DNA of 64,000 nucleotides from Diphasiastrum complanatum (Eukaryota; Streptophyta; Lycopodiopsida; Lycopodiales; Lycopodiaceae). A program made the position numbers and the translations under genes. The stretch is taken from positions 20,785,669 to 20,849,668 of the forward strand of contig CM055092.1 of assembly GCA_029204225.1 (NCBI GenBank), given 5' to 3'. Under the pieces are notes generated by a model. That model had not been told where the DNA came from, ran no database searches, and saw nothing but the letters and a program-made list of their open reading frames with translations. Shown in pieces: positions 20,335-32,589 of the stretch; the stretch's first letter is position 1; each line of letters begins with the position of its first letter.

Positions 20335-22620
20335 TCATCCCAAAAATACACTCAAGATATATACAATTGAAATTTCAAACAACCCAAATTGAATCTCAAT
20401 TGATTCATATGTCCACAAATGTTTATACATCCAAAATCTCCTCATCAATATGAGTTGGTCGAGGTTTACCATCCTCATCACCACCGTCACCCACATCACC
20501 ACCAACAACCACTTCATGTTGGAGATCATGAAATTCTCCAAGCTCGTCTTTAAGAGGAAGCTGTGGCTCTGAAGATGCCACTTGAACTTTCTTGTTGTCG
20601 TGGGCTAATGATGTACCCAATTCATCATCAGCATCATTCGGCAGGTCATCAATGGCAACAACTCGTTGCACAATGAATGTCGACTGCACAGAATCCTTCT
20701 CCACAACAATATAGTTTCTCTGTACCAGAACACAAGTCTAGAATCCAATCATTTTCATATGAAAATTAATCAGTAAGTTCATTAATTAGCCTCTACGGCT
20801 TCTGGTAGTGTAAAGCGCAACTTTCGGGTAATAGCTAGGAATGGAAGTACATTGGAGACATTTCTCCTACGACAATATCATGTCACTCGCTAACACAGAA
20901 AAATAGCCTACCGACATCATTTCAAAGGTGCTTAATAAGTGCTCCTAGGTGCATTATGGACATTTGTTTTGTGTCTGTAATATAAAAATAGAGTAAAATT
21001 AAAATAATAAATCAACACAAAGTATAATGTAAAAAAAAAAAATTAACAACAATAGAATTAAACTATTTAACATATTTCATACCAAATCATAGTCTCGTAT
21101 CCCTGTGTCTCGTCCTTTAAAACCTTGGCAACTGCAGCAGCTTGATTCGTGGAATGAAAAAATATAATTCTCCACAGAGATGCAGTTGTTAACTCTTTTA
21201 AAGATTTGACCATCTGTAGAATCTGCTGATATGTAAAAGCATATTCATCACGTGATGTCTCTTTCAATCTGTATCCATACAAGATATTAGTAATAACAAG
21301 AGTGAATTTTTTCTTGGGCACCATTTTCAGAATATCCTTCACATCGCATGTGAAAATGGCCTAGTGCTAGACGCGCATAAGATCTCTTGGAGAAGAAAAT
21401 GATCTGAGGAGGGAATCAACCACAGAAATCGCATCCATCAGATTTCTCCTCTCCTTCTCCAACCAGACCAAATCCATATGAGCCAGAAAATTGTCTAGAA
21501 CTGGAAACTCCACAGTCCGAGGATTTGTCCTTGATTTATGATATAAAATATTAGTTAGCTTGTCAATTTCAACTAGAAGATATAAATTCGAGAAACATAA
21601 TTAATCATGAACATGATATGCAATTTCGAATACAAAATAATCAAACTCACAATATTCTTGAAAGCAATATAGATTTGCTTCAAGGCTTCCTTGGAACTAG
21701 ATTCAAGATAGTCCGTGAGAACTTGCTCCCAAGAAATGCAATTCAGTCAGATCATCATATGTTCTTTCATCCTCATATACGTCTTGTGCTTGAAACAAAA
21801 ATATGCAATTGAGCAAACTTTATTTCAAAAATCAATAAATCGAGACAATAAGTAAGAAACAAAAAATCTTGAAACAATGAAATATCAATACTGTAAATTG
21901 ATATTACATATCGATATAGAGTATCGATCTAAGATATCAACATCCATTTAAACACATGAGATAGAAATTGGATATCGATTTGAGAGATGATTTGACGAGA
22001 TTGATACCAGAAATTGATACCGGGTATCGATCTGAGGTATCAACATTCATTCAAACAAAGGAGATAGAAACTGAGTATCGATTTGAGAGATTATCTGACA
22101 AGATTACTACCAAACATCGATATCGGATATCGACTTGTGGTATCATATCTATGTTTAAATTAAAATTACTTATACACTTACTGCTCAAATTCTTTCGCCA
22201 TCTCTTCCAAGGATAAGTCTAGTGATTTTACACTTGAGAGAATGAAGATTACAATTTTGCCATCCTTAATTCCCAGCATTGTATGCCATTGGGTGATTTT
22301 CATGTCATCAGAAGCAATTTAATAGAGACGTCTGTAGTACGATCTTTTTTGCGCAGTGCAATGGAGAGGTCATCTTTAGTTTTGGCTTGTCTTTTGCTTT
22401 TAATCTCACAATTTTCTCACGATGTAAAGATTTCATCTTGGAGATCCTAGATTGCTCCCATCCTAAATGCAAGCTCGACCAACAACTCATATTTCCTCAG
22501 GACTTCAGAGTCTTTGGTCTCATCAAAAACTAAGCCAATCTCTCTACAACACTGGATTCACAGTTCAAGTATGACCCGGTCATGAGTTTTTAAAAGATCA
22601 AGATATTTGTTATGGAAAAA
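20335..22620 (-). pseudogene. Decayed multi-exon gene on the minus strand, family not recognised
   Basis: Several minus-strand segments read like real protein but need indels and splicing to join. In gene order: 22580-22170 (KYELLVELAF, then in another frame REKIVRLKAKDKPKLK, then QWHTMLGIKDGKIVIFILSS), ending FEQ before a good splice donor GTAAGTG at about 22177; 21760-21650 (YLESSSKEALKQIYIAFKN); 21530-21065 (VEFPVLDNFLAHMDLVWLEK, then MVPKKKFTLVITNILYGYRL and onward); and 20715-20424, an acidic C-terminal stretch (VVVGGDVGDGGDEDG). The stops and frame changes indicate a pseudogene. It is mostly helical in character, with no motif that I can assign to a family. Confidence 0.4.
21921..22126. 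repeat. Two-copy tandem repeat, ~103-bp period, ATCGATAT-rich
   Basis: Copies at 21921-22023 and 22024-22126 share GTATCGATCTRAGRTATCAAC and GATTTGAGAGAT blocks. It lies in an apparent intron of the minus-strand pseudogene. Confidence 0.75.
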
Positions 22621-22814
22621 CATTATTTTGTGGATGAATGACATGTTTGAGCGGTGAACCCTGCATAGATTATGTATTCAATGGTCTTGAAATATGCGGA
22701 GTCGGGGTATTCTCTTACCAACTCTCATCTTGCTTCTGTAGAGTGGCATCCCCCGATAACAAAATATCGATACTCATTTATCATCCCGCTTTTGAATACG
22801 AATTTCTTGCTGCA

Positions 22815-24690
22815 CTATGAGTGAATTGGGAATATTGGGCAGAGAGATGCATTGGCAACAAAGTGAAGCAGATCAAGACAGATCAAGGTGGAGAATACAT
22901 CTCGAATTGCTTCACTGACTTCTGCAATGATCGTGATATCATTCACAGAAGGACTGCATCTTACACACCGCAGCACAATGATGTTGTAGAAAGAAAGAAT
23001 AGAACTCTAATGGAAGCTGCCAGATGCATGATGGCCTACTCAAAAGTTCCAAGGATACGGTTGAAGCAGTAGCTAAAACTGCTTACATTCAATAGGACAG
23101 GAAAGTCTGGTGTTCCTCACACGACACCACACGAACTATGGTGGGGTAGAAAACCCAATCTGGCTCACATCAGAATCTTTGGCTGTGTAGCTTATGCACA
23201 TATTCCTGATAAGCTTCGAAAGAAGCTTGATGAGAAAGCTAAACAGGGATATCTTGTAGGATATCACAATAACTCGTCATACTACAGAGTCTACATGCCA
23301 GAGACGAACACTATGAAGACAGTCAAAGATGTCAAGTTTGATGAGAATAGAATGATGACCAACGATGATCTTGTCAGCTATGAAGTTCTTGAAAGACAGT
23401 ACTATGATCTGCCAACTGTGACAGAGGGAGCAGAGGATGAACATGAAGACAAAAATGTTCGAGTCACTTCACATTTGACTGATGAATCAGAAGACGAAAG
23501 ATTCAAGAGACAGCCTTCTGCTACAGTACTTGTAACCGAGATGGTTCTGGACCTAGTAGAGCAGACAAAGAAAAAGACATTGCAGTTCCAGGAGGATCTC
23601 CTAGAAGGTCGACAAGACAACGAAGAGCACCAGCAAGATATGTGCCAGGCAACTCTACTTCTATATCAGAAGAGTTATGTGGATTCAGTGACGAACCATA
23701 GACATTCGATGAGGCAATTGAATTTCCAAAGAAGGACAAATGGATCCAAGCCATGAATGAGGAGATGGAATCCATGAGGAAGAATCAGGTATGGATGTTG
23801 CAGCCATTACCAGATAGGTGAAAGGCTATAAAATACAAATGGGTATACAAGCTATAGTATCGACCAGATGGAGATGTCTCAAAGTATAAGGCAAACCTTG
23901 TAGTGAAGGGACTCTCTCATAGATATGGTATTGACTATTCTGAGACCTTCTCTTCTGTCATGAAACAAAAATTGTTCGAGGAATGAAGAAGAGAGAGAAT
24001 TGATGTAGCCCACACCATATAGGAAACTAATAAGATCGTTGATGTACCTTGCAGATAACACACGTTGACGTTGCTTATGCAGTATTTAGGATGAGCCAAT
24101 TTTGCATGAATTCAGACTCGCGACACATTGGAATATTGCAAAACTAATTTTGCAATAGGCTTCAATTAACAAAAGATTTTGGTTTGTGTTATTGTCGTGA
24201 TGCAGGATTCCAGATGCTTTCCTATAGTGATGCTAGCTGGGCATCCCTCAAGGACGATTGCAAAAGTGTCTCAAGAGGATGCACCATTGCGTCAGGTGTA
24301 GGAATTCTTTGGGTCAGCAAGAAGCAGACCATTGTGGCTTAGTCATCCTACGAAACAGAGTATGTCTCAGCAACAAAGATGGCCAACGAAATTATTTGGC
24401 TCAAACAGTTTCTTGATGAACTGGGCGAAACAAGGAATGAACCTCTGGTTTTGCAGATGGACAACACATCTACTATACATTTGACATAGACCCTATGTTT
24501 CACTCAAGGTCGAAACACATTGCGATCAAGTACCACTTGATAAGGGATCTGATTGGCAAGAAGATGTTGCAAACTACCTTCATTGCAACAAAGGAGATGG
24601 TAGCTAACATTTTCACAAAGGACAAAGGTATATTCGAGAAACAGAGGAGCAGTCTTGGAGTCATCAAGATATCATGCTTTGAGAGAGAGC
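22815..24690 (+). pseudogene. Copia element E, 5'-truncated and decayed pol
   Basis: The remnant begins inside integrase (WAERCIGNKVKQIKTDQGGEY near 22835), continues through YTPQHNDVVERKNRTLMEAA (22965), the post-integrase linker (YEVLERQYYDLP near 23380) and the start of reverse transcriptase ([24 protein letters not shown] near 23880). It then jumps by a deletion near 23970 to late reverse transcriptase (YRKLIRSLMYLAD near 24020) and RNase H (SYSDASWASLKDD near 24220; SKKQTIVA; HSRSKHIAIKYHLIRD near 24500). Multiple stops and frameshifts. It belongs with A and with F1/F2. The 3' edge is the purine tract GAGAGAGAGC before the LTR at 24691. Confidence 0.85.
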
Positions 24691-25385
24691 TGAAAAAACA
24701 ACACGTTTCTATTGGCAAAGCTTTGCTAGCTGTCAATCCTGAACTTTTGACAAAAGATGACATGACACGACTCAACACAATACGACATGACACGAAATCA
24801 GTCGTGCAAGAAGATCAGCCAAGTACCAAGGGGTACAAATATTTGATCAGATATCATGACATCAGCAAAAGTACTCTAGATCATGGCTAATATGCCACTC
24901 TTGTAATTCGTGATTAGTTGTAGATGTTTAATATTTCTAATTTGGAAGCTACACGATGCGACACGAAAAAGTTCGCTACTTTCTGTTTGATGCATAATAC
25001 AAAAGAAGACAAAAACTAAAAAAAAAGACGAAAAAATACAGAATACATGTCCGCCTGTGAGCAAGACAATTTTGTAGAGGATCTGTAGATCCAGAAGTTC
25101 GCTAGTAAGCAAGACTATTATTCATGAGAGAACTGTATTTCTCTCACGCCAATGCACTATGAAAATAATAGACAGTATTTTAGTTGTTATGCACATATTA
25201 TTCTGTATGATTGTATGATCTCAAATGTATTTTTTGTCTACTACAATTCATGTATCTGATTCACTTGTTTATTCAATTCTTTACTTGGTATATTAATCTG
25301 TTAACGTTGATCAGTAGTGTCTGTCTACACTCTGAAGATAGCCGATAGTGACTAGCAATCATATTTGAATTTTTGACAAACTGAT
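24691..25385 (+). mobile_element. 3' LTR of copia E (right edge approximate)
   Basis: Starts TGAAAAAACAACACG after a purine tract. It shares blocks with the F1 and F2 LTRs, such as CAAAGCTTTGCTAGC near 24717, TTCGCTAGTAAGC..GAC near 25095 and AGTGTCTGTCTACACT near 25316. The GAGAGAACTGTATTTCTCTC hairpin near 25128 has a counterpart in the F LTRs. There is no second LTR of E, so the right edge is estimated. Confidence 0.55.
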
Positions 25386-25390
25386 TTTAT

Positions 25391-25717
25391 TCGCGAGTGC
25401 TTTCGCTTCGTGCTTCACTTCACGATTACTTGGCTATAAGCGTAAATCAATTTCAGAGCTCACTTAAGTTTTGTTTCGTTTTGTTTTGTTTCGTCTTGTT
25501 TCATTTCGTCTCGTCTTGTCTTGTTACAGAGCTTGATTGATCTTTTCGCAAATGCTTACGCTTCAATTCGTTTGTGTCGTATTGCAATCTTTATGCATCC
25601 AGCATAAATCAATGTTAGAGCTCATTTAAGCTTCGCTTAGCTTTGCTTTGCTTCGTTTCGTTTTCGTCTAGATTTCGTCTCGTTTCGTTTTGTTGTGTTA
25701 CAGAGCCTGATTGATCC
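25391..25717. repeat. Two diverged tandem units (155 and 172 bp) with TTTCG/TTTTG runs
   Basis: Units 25391-25545 and 25546-25717 share TCGC(G/A)A(G/A)TGCTT(T/A)CGCTTC at the start, ATAAATCAATKTYAGAGCTCA in the middle and TTACAGAGCYTGATTGATC at the end. Each also holds a run of TTTCG, TTTTG or CTTTG pentamers. May be part of the E LTR or adjacent to it. Confidence 0.7.
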
Positions 25718-25999
25718 AACACAAATTATTCTCGAACAGAAATAATTCGAGTTTCGCGAAAGTGTTCGCGAATTGTTTGAGATTTTTATCAGTTTCTCAC
25801 CAAAGTTCTAACTGAGATTTGCATATCAGACCCAACCACCCCTCAAGAATTCATACAGATGTTGCTGTAAAAAATTTTGAATCTGTGCCTCGATGGTGAC
25901 CGGTTTCTGAAACAATAGGACGGCCTTAATTGTAGATGGCCCTGAGTCTCTGGCTTGAGAAGTGATGGTTGCTTCTTCTTCTATCCCTTGATCCATGCT
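25718..25999. other. Spacer with TTCGCGAA motifs; no gene
   Basis: Contains TTTCGCGAAAGTGTTCGCGAATTG near 25751, related to the motif cluster in LTR A. Nothing coding was recognised. Confidence 0.4.
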
Positions 26000-26430
26000 T
26001 TATATCCGCTTGACCCTGATTGTGATGCGATGGCGAGAAAGTTGGCATTGGTACAAAATCTGAACGGTGGTTTTTTTATAGTCTTTTACGATAGCTTTTT
26101 TCTTTGCCAATTCAATTGATGTTGTTTCTTTGAATCGATCAAATCTGTCCTGGAAGTCGGACAATGCCTGTCGATAGGTCTCAACCTTCCTAAAGAGATA
26201 ATTGGTCTCTTCTTCGGATACATGACTGTCTAGTGCTTGTGCATAGAGCATGTTGTCACGCTCTGTAGCTGTGGAATCTAGTTCGCCAAGGATCCTTTCT
26301 TTGTCAAGGTTGGCCATTTCTAGTTGTCCTTGCAATAACAAAACTTCTCGCTTGACATCCTGAACGGCTTTATCAACCTGATCCTACGCAATAATCATGT
26401 TGCTTGGAAATCTTTAGATCTCTATTCAAC
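26000..26430 (-). pseudogene. Coiled-coil ORF fragment, unrecognised
   Basis: The minus-strand frame ending near 26000 encodes a charged, heptad-like helix: QLEMANLDKERILGELDSTA, then YLFRKVETYRQALSDFQDRF. An in-frame TAG near 26390 interrupts it, and upstream the reading continues in another frame (LNRDLKISKQ). It was cut off at its 5' side by insertion of element D or by decay. The family is unknown; it could be from a host gene or a retroelement Gag. Confidence 0.35.
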
Positions 26431-26609
26431 TGGATGAGTTTTTGGCTGATCAGAGTGTTTTTTTATCCCAAATCAAAGATTCTCTTCTCCATGGTGGTCT
26501 TCTAATCAAAATTGTCTGGATCATTTGTCCAAGGTGTGAATGGATTCCAAGGACATCACCCCAAGGGTGTGGTTGTGGTAGCAGCAGCAGCAAGAGGAAT
26601 GCTAGATCT

Positions 26610-27345
26610 TGTGAAGAATTGAAAAAGATTATCTATGTTAGATATAGGGGTCTTATGTTTTTTACATCAAGCATCTAGGTGTAGGATGTTGATAGGAATA
26701 AATTTGGCATAAATGGCAAATTATGCATTTCCACTTGTAATGTCACTATTGAGACAAAATAGAGTAAGAGGCTAAACACGTGCCAATTAGAGTGTAGACA
26801 AGTGTAAAGCCTTTGTTTGATGAATTCCAAGAGGTCCAATAGGATTTAGAGGTGGAATCTTGTGAGGTCCAATAGGAAATTGAGGTGTACTTGAATATAG
26901 TCCAATAGAATTAAGAGGTGCATGGATCAATGGTCCAATAGGATCAAGAGGTGACAAAGTATGGTCCAATCATAGTTAAGCATAGTGGTAGCTCGTGGAC
27001 CTACTAGTATCATTGTACTCCTCATTTTGGATCTAATTGATTTGGTGATTTCATGGATTTTGTGAGTTATTGAATTTCTAGCTTTCTCTCTCTACCCGAG
27101 AGCTCATGATGTTTTCTCTCTCTCTACCCGAGGAGAGCAGCTTGTTTTTACTTAGATTATTTCTTGAATACTTCCCACACGTGTGAGTGAGAGTTGGAAG
27201 TGATTGAATGCATGTAGTAGTGTGTTTTTGCCATAGAATCAAAGACAGATCTTGAATCTCAATCTAGTCTTGATCTTGGTGCATCTACACACCTTAGGAG
27301 ACACAAGTACATGTAGTGGACAATCCACACATGTGAAATTCAACA
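26610..27345 (+). repeat. 5' LTR of copia D
   Basis: 736 bp. Contains a series of GGTCCAATAG(G/A) repeats (about 26830-26970) and CCACACGTGTGAGTG near 27175. Ends AATTCAACA, immediately before the primer-binding site. Confidence 0.88.
26830..26975. repeat. Short tandem GGTCCAATAG-type repeats inside LTR D
   Basis: At least six copies of a 25-35-bp unit with core (A)GTCCAATAG(G/A)A(A/T)T and a nearby AAGAGGTG or TGAGGTG, at about 26830, 26866, 26897, 26930 and 26962. Fewer copies remain in the 3' LTR (32327-32405), so copy-number change inside this array explains part of the LTR length difference. Confidence 0.65.
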
Positions 27346-27358
27346 TGGTATCAGAGCC
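27346..27358 (+). other. Primer-binding site of copia D
   Basis: TGGTATCAGAGCC adjoins the 5' LTR and matches the initiator-methionine tRNA 3' end complement. Confidence 0.9.
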
Positions 27359-28100
27359 TACCTAAGGTTACCATGCATTTTGATTCATCTAAGTGAAAAA
27401 TTTTCATCAATCTTGAGCTAGAAGTTGTCAAGGCCCATTTTCCTATCTATCTTGGTCAATCTTGGATCAAAAGAGATCAAAAGGACATTGATTGGGTCTG
27501 ACCTGGTACTGTACAAAATCAGGTGCTCAGACACGTGTGAGGAACATCCAATTTCAGTTTGGAAGTTCTCTCTCATGCTTGATCCATTTATCTTGCTTGA
27601 TAGCTTGTTTTGAAGCTATTTTTGTCTAGTTTTTGATGCAATCAGTTTCATTCCATTTGGTTGAGCCAATCAAAAGTTATAAGCTTTTGAAGAGGGTTAG
27701 GTAGGGCACCTAGACCTGAGTGGACACATTTGGTTTGGTCAAGAGATTGCTTGTTTGATCCAAAATCACAGTTGAATCTTACCAATCTCATCTACATGTG
27801 ATCTAGGCATTGTTTTGAGATCCTAGCCATTTTGTTTCATGCAATATCATTGTATTTGAGTCACATTTGGTTTCTTAGTGTATTTCACACGTGCTAAGAG
27901 TGTTTGATCCTAACTTTGCCTATACTCCATCATTTGATGTGAAATAGATCTTGTTTGAGAGAGATTTGTGTAGCTAGTGAGAATCAATTCACAAATAGTT
28001 GCAAGATCTTTCATAGGAAGAGATTGTACTCTATTATTGGATCCTATTGAGAGTGTGTAGCAACATTTATTGTTCATCATTTGAGTTTTCTTCACTTCAA

Positions 28101-31100
28101 ATGTCCTCAATGGGTTCATCCTTGTTGGAACCAGGTGAAAGATTGACCACTTCAAATTATTCAATTTGGAAAATGAGGATGGAGTCCATCTTGATCCTTC
28201 AAGACGTGATGGACATAGTTCTTGGCCTTGAAGAAGAACCACAAGTTCTTCAAGAGGTTCAAAAATACAAAAAGAGAGCTAGGATGGCTCTCCACTACAA
28301 TAAGATGAATGTTTCCAATGAGATATTGAGGGAGATAGGTGCTTGTACAACAGCCAAAGAAGCTTGGGATTGTCTCAAGACTATCTATGAGGCTAAGAAT
28401 ACTTCTAGGCTTCTCACTCTTAGGAATCAAATCTTTCAAAGTAGCCAAAAGAGTGATGAGAGTGCATCTAGTTATGTTTTGAGAGTAAAAGATATTCATA
28501 GAGAACTTGCTTGTATTGGTGATTCCATCAATCGAAATGAGCTCGTTCAAGTCATTCTCAATGGATTGAGAAGTGAATTTGATAAACTTGTCCAATCATA
28601 TGCCATTAAGGAGGAGCTACCAAGTTTGGAGGCTTGGTAGCTCCTCCAAAGTGTGCTAATTTCGGAAGAATCAAGACAAGAGTACAAGCTCTTGAGGATG
28701 GACAAGCTTTCTCTCACTCATAATGATGGCAAAGCTCTCTTTGCCAAGGATAAGCACAAAGGGAGGAGCAAGAACCAACATCAACAATCCTCAAGCAAGG
28801 ACAAAGTCAAATCCAATGACAAAGATGAGGAGGAAGATGATTCCTCTAATGCTTCATCATCCAAGCTCAAGAAGAAGAAGAAGTGCTTTTACTGTGGCAA
28901 GAAAGGTCATTATGCCACCAATTGCTTCAAGAAGAAGAATCAACTCAAGCAAGCCAACATTACCAATGAGAAGGAAGACACTATTGCAAGTGATGGAGAT
29001 GGATCTCTTATGGTCTCTAGTTTCTCATCTACTCCTTTCAAGAAGGACGGCCTATGGTATATTGATAGTGGAGCCTCTTCACATATGTGTAGCTCCAAGG
29101 ACTCTTTCTCTTCTATTGCACCTTATGATGGAGTCAAGAAATCAATATACACTGCAAATGATTTTGAATGTCCTATTGAAGGCATAGGGAACATTCCCTT
29201 GAAGCTTGCATCCTCTAAAGTTCTTTCTCTCTCTAAAGTTCTTTATGTACCTAAGCTTACCAAGAAACTTATTAGTGTTGGCCAATTTCTTGATAATGGC
29301 CTTGATGTAAAATTCAATGTTGATACTTGCACTATCAAGAAGAATAATGAGATACTTGCATTAGGATCTAGATTTGGTGGCATCTATAAACTAGATCCAA
29401 ATGAGTATGTGAATGCTTGTAATGTTGCTCTTGTGAACAAGCTCTCTATGGAGGAATTATGGCATAGGAGGTTGGGACATCCCAACTACAAATCCATGCT
29501 CTCTATGATCAAAGAAGCCAAAGCTATTGGCTTGCCAAAGTCACTCTCCAAGAAGATCAAGCCTTGTGAGGCTTGTGCTATTGCTAAATCTCACAAAAAG
29601 CCATTTACAAGATCTTTCATCAAAAGCAAGCATCCTTTGGAGTTAATCCACTCGGATGTGCATTTCTCATCAACTACAAGCAAGGGAGGAGCCACTTGTT
29701 TTGTTACTTTCATTGATGATTACACAAGATTCACTTGGATATATCTTCTTGCTTCTAAATCTATGGTGTTTGATCATTTCATTATTTTCAAAGCTTATGT
29801 AGAGAAGCAATTCTCATTCAAGATTAAAGCTCTTAGAAGTGATGGAGGTGGTGAATATATCTCCAATAAATTTCAAGATTTTTGTGAGCTTGAAGGCATT
29901 AAAAGAGAGTTTTCTTGTGCCTACTCTCCATCTCAAAATGGAGTGGCCGAGAGAAAGAATAGATCTCTATGTGAATGTGCAAAATCTATGAGAATTGAGG
30001 CATCTTTGCCCAAAGATTTTTGGGGAGAAGCCATTAATTGTGCAAATTATCTTTGTAATAGGCTTCCACATATAGCTCTTGGAGGAAAGTCACCATATGA
30101 AATCTTATTTTTGAATAAGCCTAAGGTTGATCACCTTAGATTTTCTGGATGCTTATGCTTTGTCCATATTCCTTTGGAAACAAGGAAGAAGGAAGATCCT
30201 AGTGCATGCAAAGGGATCATGGTTGGATACTCATCCACCAAGAAGGCCTATAGAGTCTTTATACTCTCTACTTCTCAAGTTATTGAAAGTAGAGATGTTG
30301 TCTTTCATGAAGATCAACACTCATCTTTTGAAGAGGCCGAGATCAAGAAATCTATGGATGCATCATCAATTATTGATTTTGAAGACAATCATGATGTGAT
30401 GGGATCGAGATTTGAAGAAGACTCTCCTCGGATTTTTTCACCAAGAAGATCCATGAGAGATAGATCCGAGCCTAAGAGGCTCTCATATGTTGACAAAGGC
30501 AAACAAGTGGATCTTTATTCCACTAATTATGTTTTTTATGTCTCTCATGAAGAGCCAAAGAATGTACAAGAGGCACTCAATACCAAGGAGTGGTATATGA
30601 AGCAAGAGTATCATGCATTGATCACCAACAATACTTGGGAGCTTGTGGATCCTCCATCCAACAAGCATGTGATTGGTTGCAAGTGGGTATTTCGAATCAA
30701 GTTCAATCATGATGGCACCATCAACAAGCATAAAGCAAGATTATGTGCCAAAGGATTTGCTCAAATCCATGGTCTTGATTATGAGGAGACCTTTGCACCC
30801 GTTGCAAAGATGGTGACAATAAGAATTCTTATTTCTCTTGCTTGTTTTTTCAAGTGGAAGGTGTTACAATTAGATGTATCCAATGCTTTTCTAAATGCTT
30901 ATCTTGAGGAGGAAATCTATATGGAACAACCTCAAGGATTCATCAAAGATGAGTCCAAAGTGTGTTTGCTCTTCAAAAGTCTTTATGGACTCAAGCAAGC
31001 ACCAATATCATGGTACAAGACTTAATTCTTTTCTTATCTCACTAGGATTTACTCTTAGTGACTAAGATCCTTCCATGTATCTAAAGTTTGTTGATAGCAA

Positions 31101-32085
31101 TATTGTCATTCTTCTAATTTATGTTGATGACATTATTCTTTGTGGAAGTTGTATCAAGCTAGTTGATGAAACCAAGCTAGCACTTGGATGTGAGTTTGAA
31201 ATGCAAGATCTAGGAGAGATGCATAACATCCTAGGCCTAGAGATTGATTTTTAAGAAAATCATGTCTTTACATGCCAATCTAGATATGCTCACTCTATGT
31301 TGAAAAAATTTCATATGGAAAATTCTAAGAGCATAGATACTCCAATGGAGCAAATTGTAAAAGATCCTAATAAAGGTAATGAAAGATCCTTTGAGGACAT
31401 CACACTTTTTAGGAGTCTTGTAGGCTCCTTGATTTGGCTTACCATTACTAGGCCCGATCTAAGTTTTTGTGTGCACAAATTGAGTCAATTTATGCAAGAT
31501 CCTAAGATCCATCATTGGAAGATGGCCAAGAGGATTCTAAGATATGTATCTTCATCTTGTGATTATGGTCTACTCTATAAAAGTGAAGATCTATCCATTA
31601 TTGGCTACTCAGATTCGGACTTTGCAAGTGACAAGATGGATCGAAAGTCTATTAGTGCATACACTATCTTTATTGGAGGCAATCTAATATCTTGGCTTTC
31701 CGAAAAGCAAGATACTATATCTCTCTCTTCATGTGAGGCCGAGTACAAAGCACTCACTACGACTACCAAAGAAGTGCTTTGGATCAAGAGGTTATTAATG
31801 GAGCTAAAGTGCATCAAGGAGGATGATCTACCAATGATCAAGTGTGATAACATCTCGGCCCAAGTTCTTGCCAATAATCTCATATTTCATGCAAGAAGCA
31901 AGCACATAGAAGTGGCACACCATTTTGTCAGAGAAAAGCTTATTGGAGGAGAAATCTATTAGGAGCATGTCAACTCGTCCTCTTGTATTGCCGATCTACT
32001 CACCAAGCCTTTGAGCAAAAATGCTTTCATCAAGCATAGATCTAATCTTGGAGTTATATCAAGATCAATACTCAAATCTTCATAG
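28101..32085 (+). pseudogene. Gag-pol of copia D, several stops and a frameshift
   Basis: Starts at ATG 28101 (MSSMGSSLLEPGERL, matching the family). Domains in order: Gag; zinc knuckle CFYCGKKGHYATNC near 28885; protease WYIDSGASSHMC near 29056; pre-integrase HRRLGHPN near 29463; integrase (RSDGGGEY, with D to G beside the usual DNGGEY, and GVAERKNR); reverse transcriptase (YVDDIILCG near 31120); RNase H (SCEAEYKAL near 31730). Lesions: TAG at 28638-28640 in Gag, a frameshift near 31018, TAA near 31062, TAA near 31252 and TAG at 31960-31962. A small in-frame loss near 30595 shortens the start of reverse transcriptase. Confidence 0.88.
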
Positions 32086-32103
32086 ATAATTTTTTAGGAG
32101 GAG

Positions 32104-32588
32104 TGTGAAGAATTGAAAAAGATTATCTATGTTAGATATAGGGGTCTTATGTTTTTTACATCAAGCATCTAGGTGTAGGATGTTGATAGGAATAAATTTG
32201 GCATAGATGGCAAATTATGCATTTTCACTTGTAATGCCACTATTGAGCCAAAATAGAGTAAGAGGCTGAACACGTGCCAATTAGAGTGTAGACAAGTGTA
32301 AAGCTTCTGTTTGATGAATTCCAAGAGGTCCAATAGGATTTAGAGGTGGAACCTTGTGAGGTCCAATAGGAAATTGAGGTGTGCTTGAATATAGTCCAAT
32401 AGAATTTTTGAATACTTCCCACACGTGTGAGTGAGAGTTGGAAGTGATTGAATGCATGTAGTAGTGTGTTTTTGCCATAAGGTCTAAGATTGATCTTGAA
32501 TCTCAATCTAGTCTTGATCTCGGTGCATCTACACACCTTAGGAGATCACAAGTACATGTTGTGGACAATCCACACGTGTGAATTCAAC
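32104..32588 (+). repeat. 3' LTR of copia D, internally deleted
   Basis: About 485 bp; matches the 5' LTR except for an internal deletion at ATAGAATT|TTTGAATAC near 32405. Preceded by the purine tract AGGAGGAG. Confidence 0.85.
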
Positions 32589-32589
32589 G

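Larger units (their letters stand above)
26610..32589 (+). mobile_element. Copia LTR retrotransposon D, two LTRs, decayed coding region
   Basis: The 5' LTR 26610-27345 (736 bp, TGTGAAGAATTG...TTCAACA), primer-binding site TGGTATCAGAGCC at 27346, broken gag-pol and purine tract TTTAGGAGGAG are followed by the 3' LTR 32104-32588. The 3' LTR lacks about 250 bp that are present in the 5' LTR (about 26910-27165). The flanks (GATCT before, GATTA after) do not form a clean target duplication, and the last base of the 3' LTR is altered. With its several stops, D is older than B and C. Confidence 0.9.

Noticed and set aside
26442-26678. 78-codon plus-strand frame upstream of and into LTR D
   Set aside because: Crosses the LTR boundary and has no motif; chance frame.
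26820-26980. CRISPR-like GGTCCAATAG repeats
   Set aside because: Units are variable in length and lie inside an LTR; tandem repeat of LTR D.
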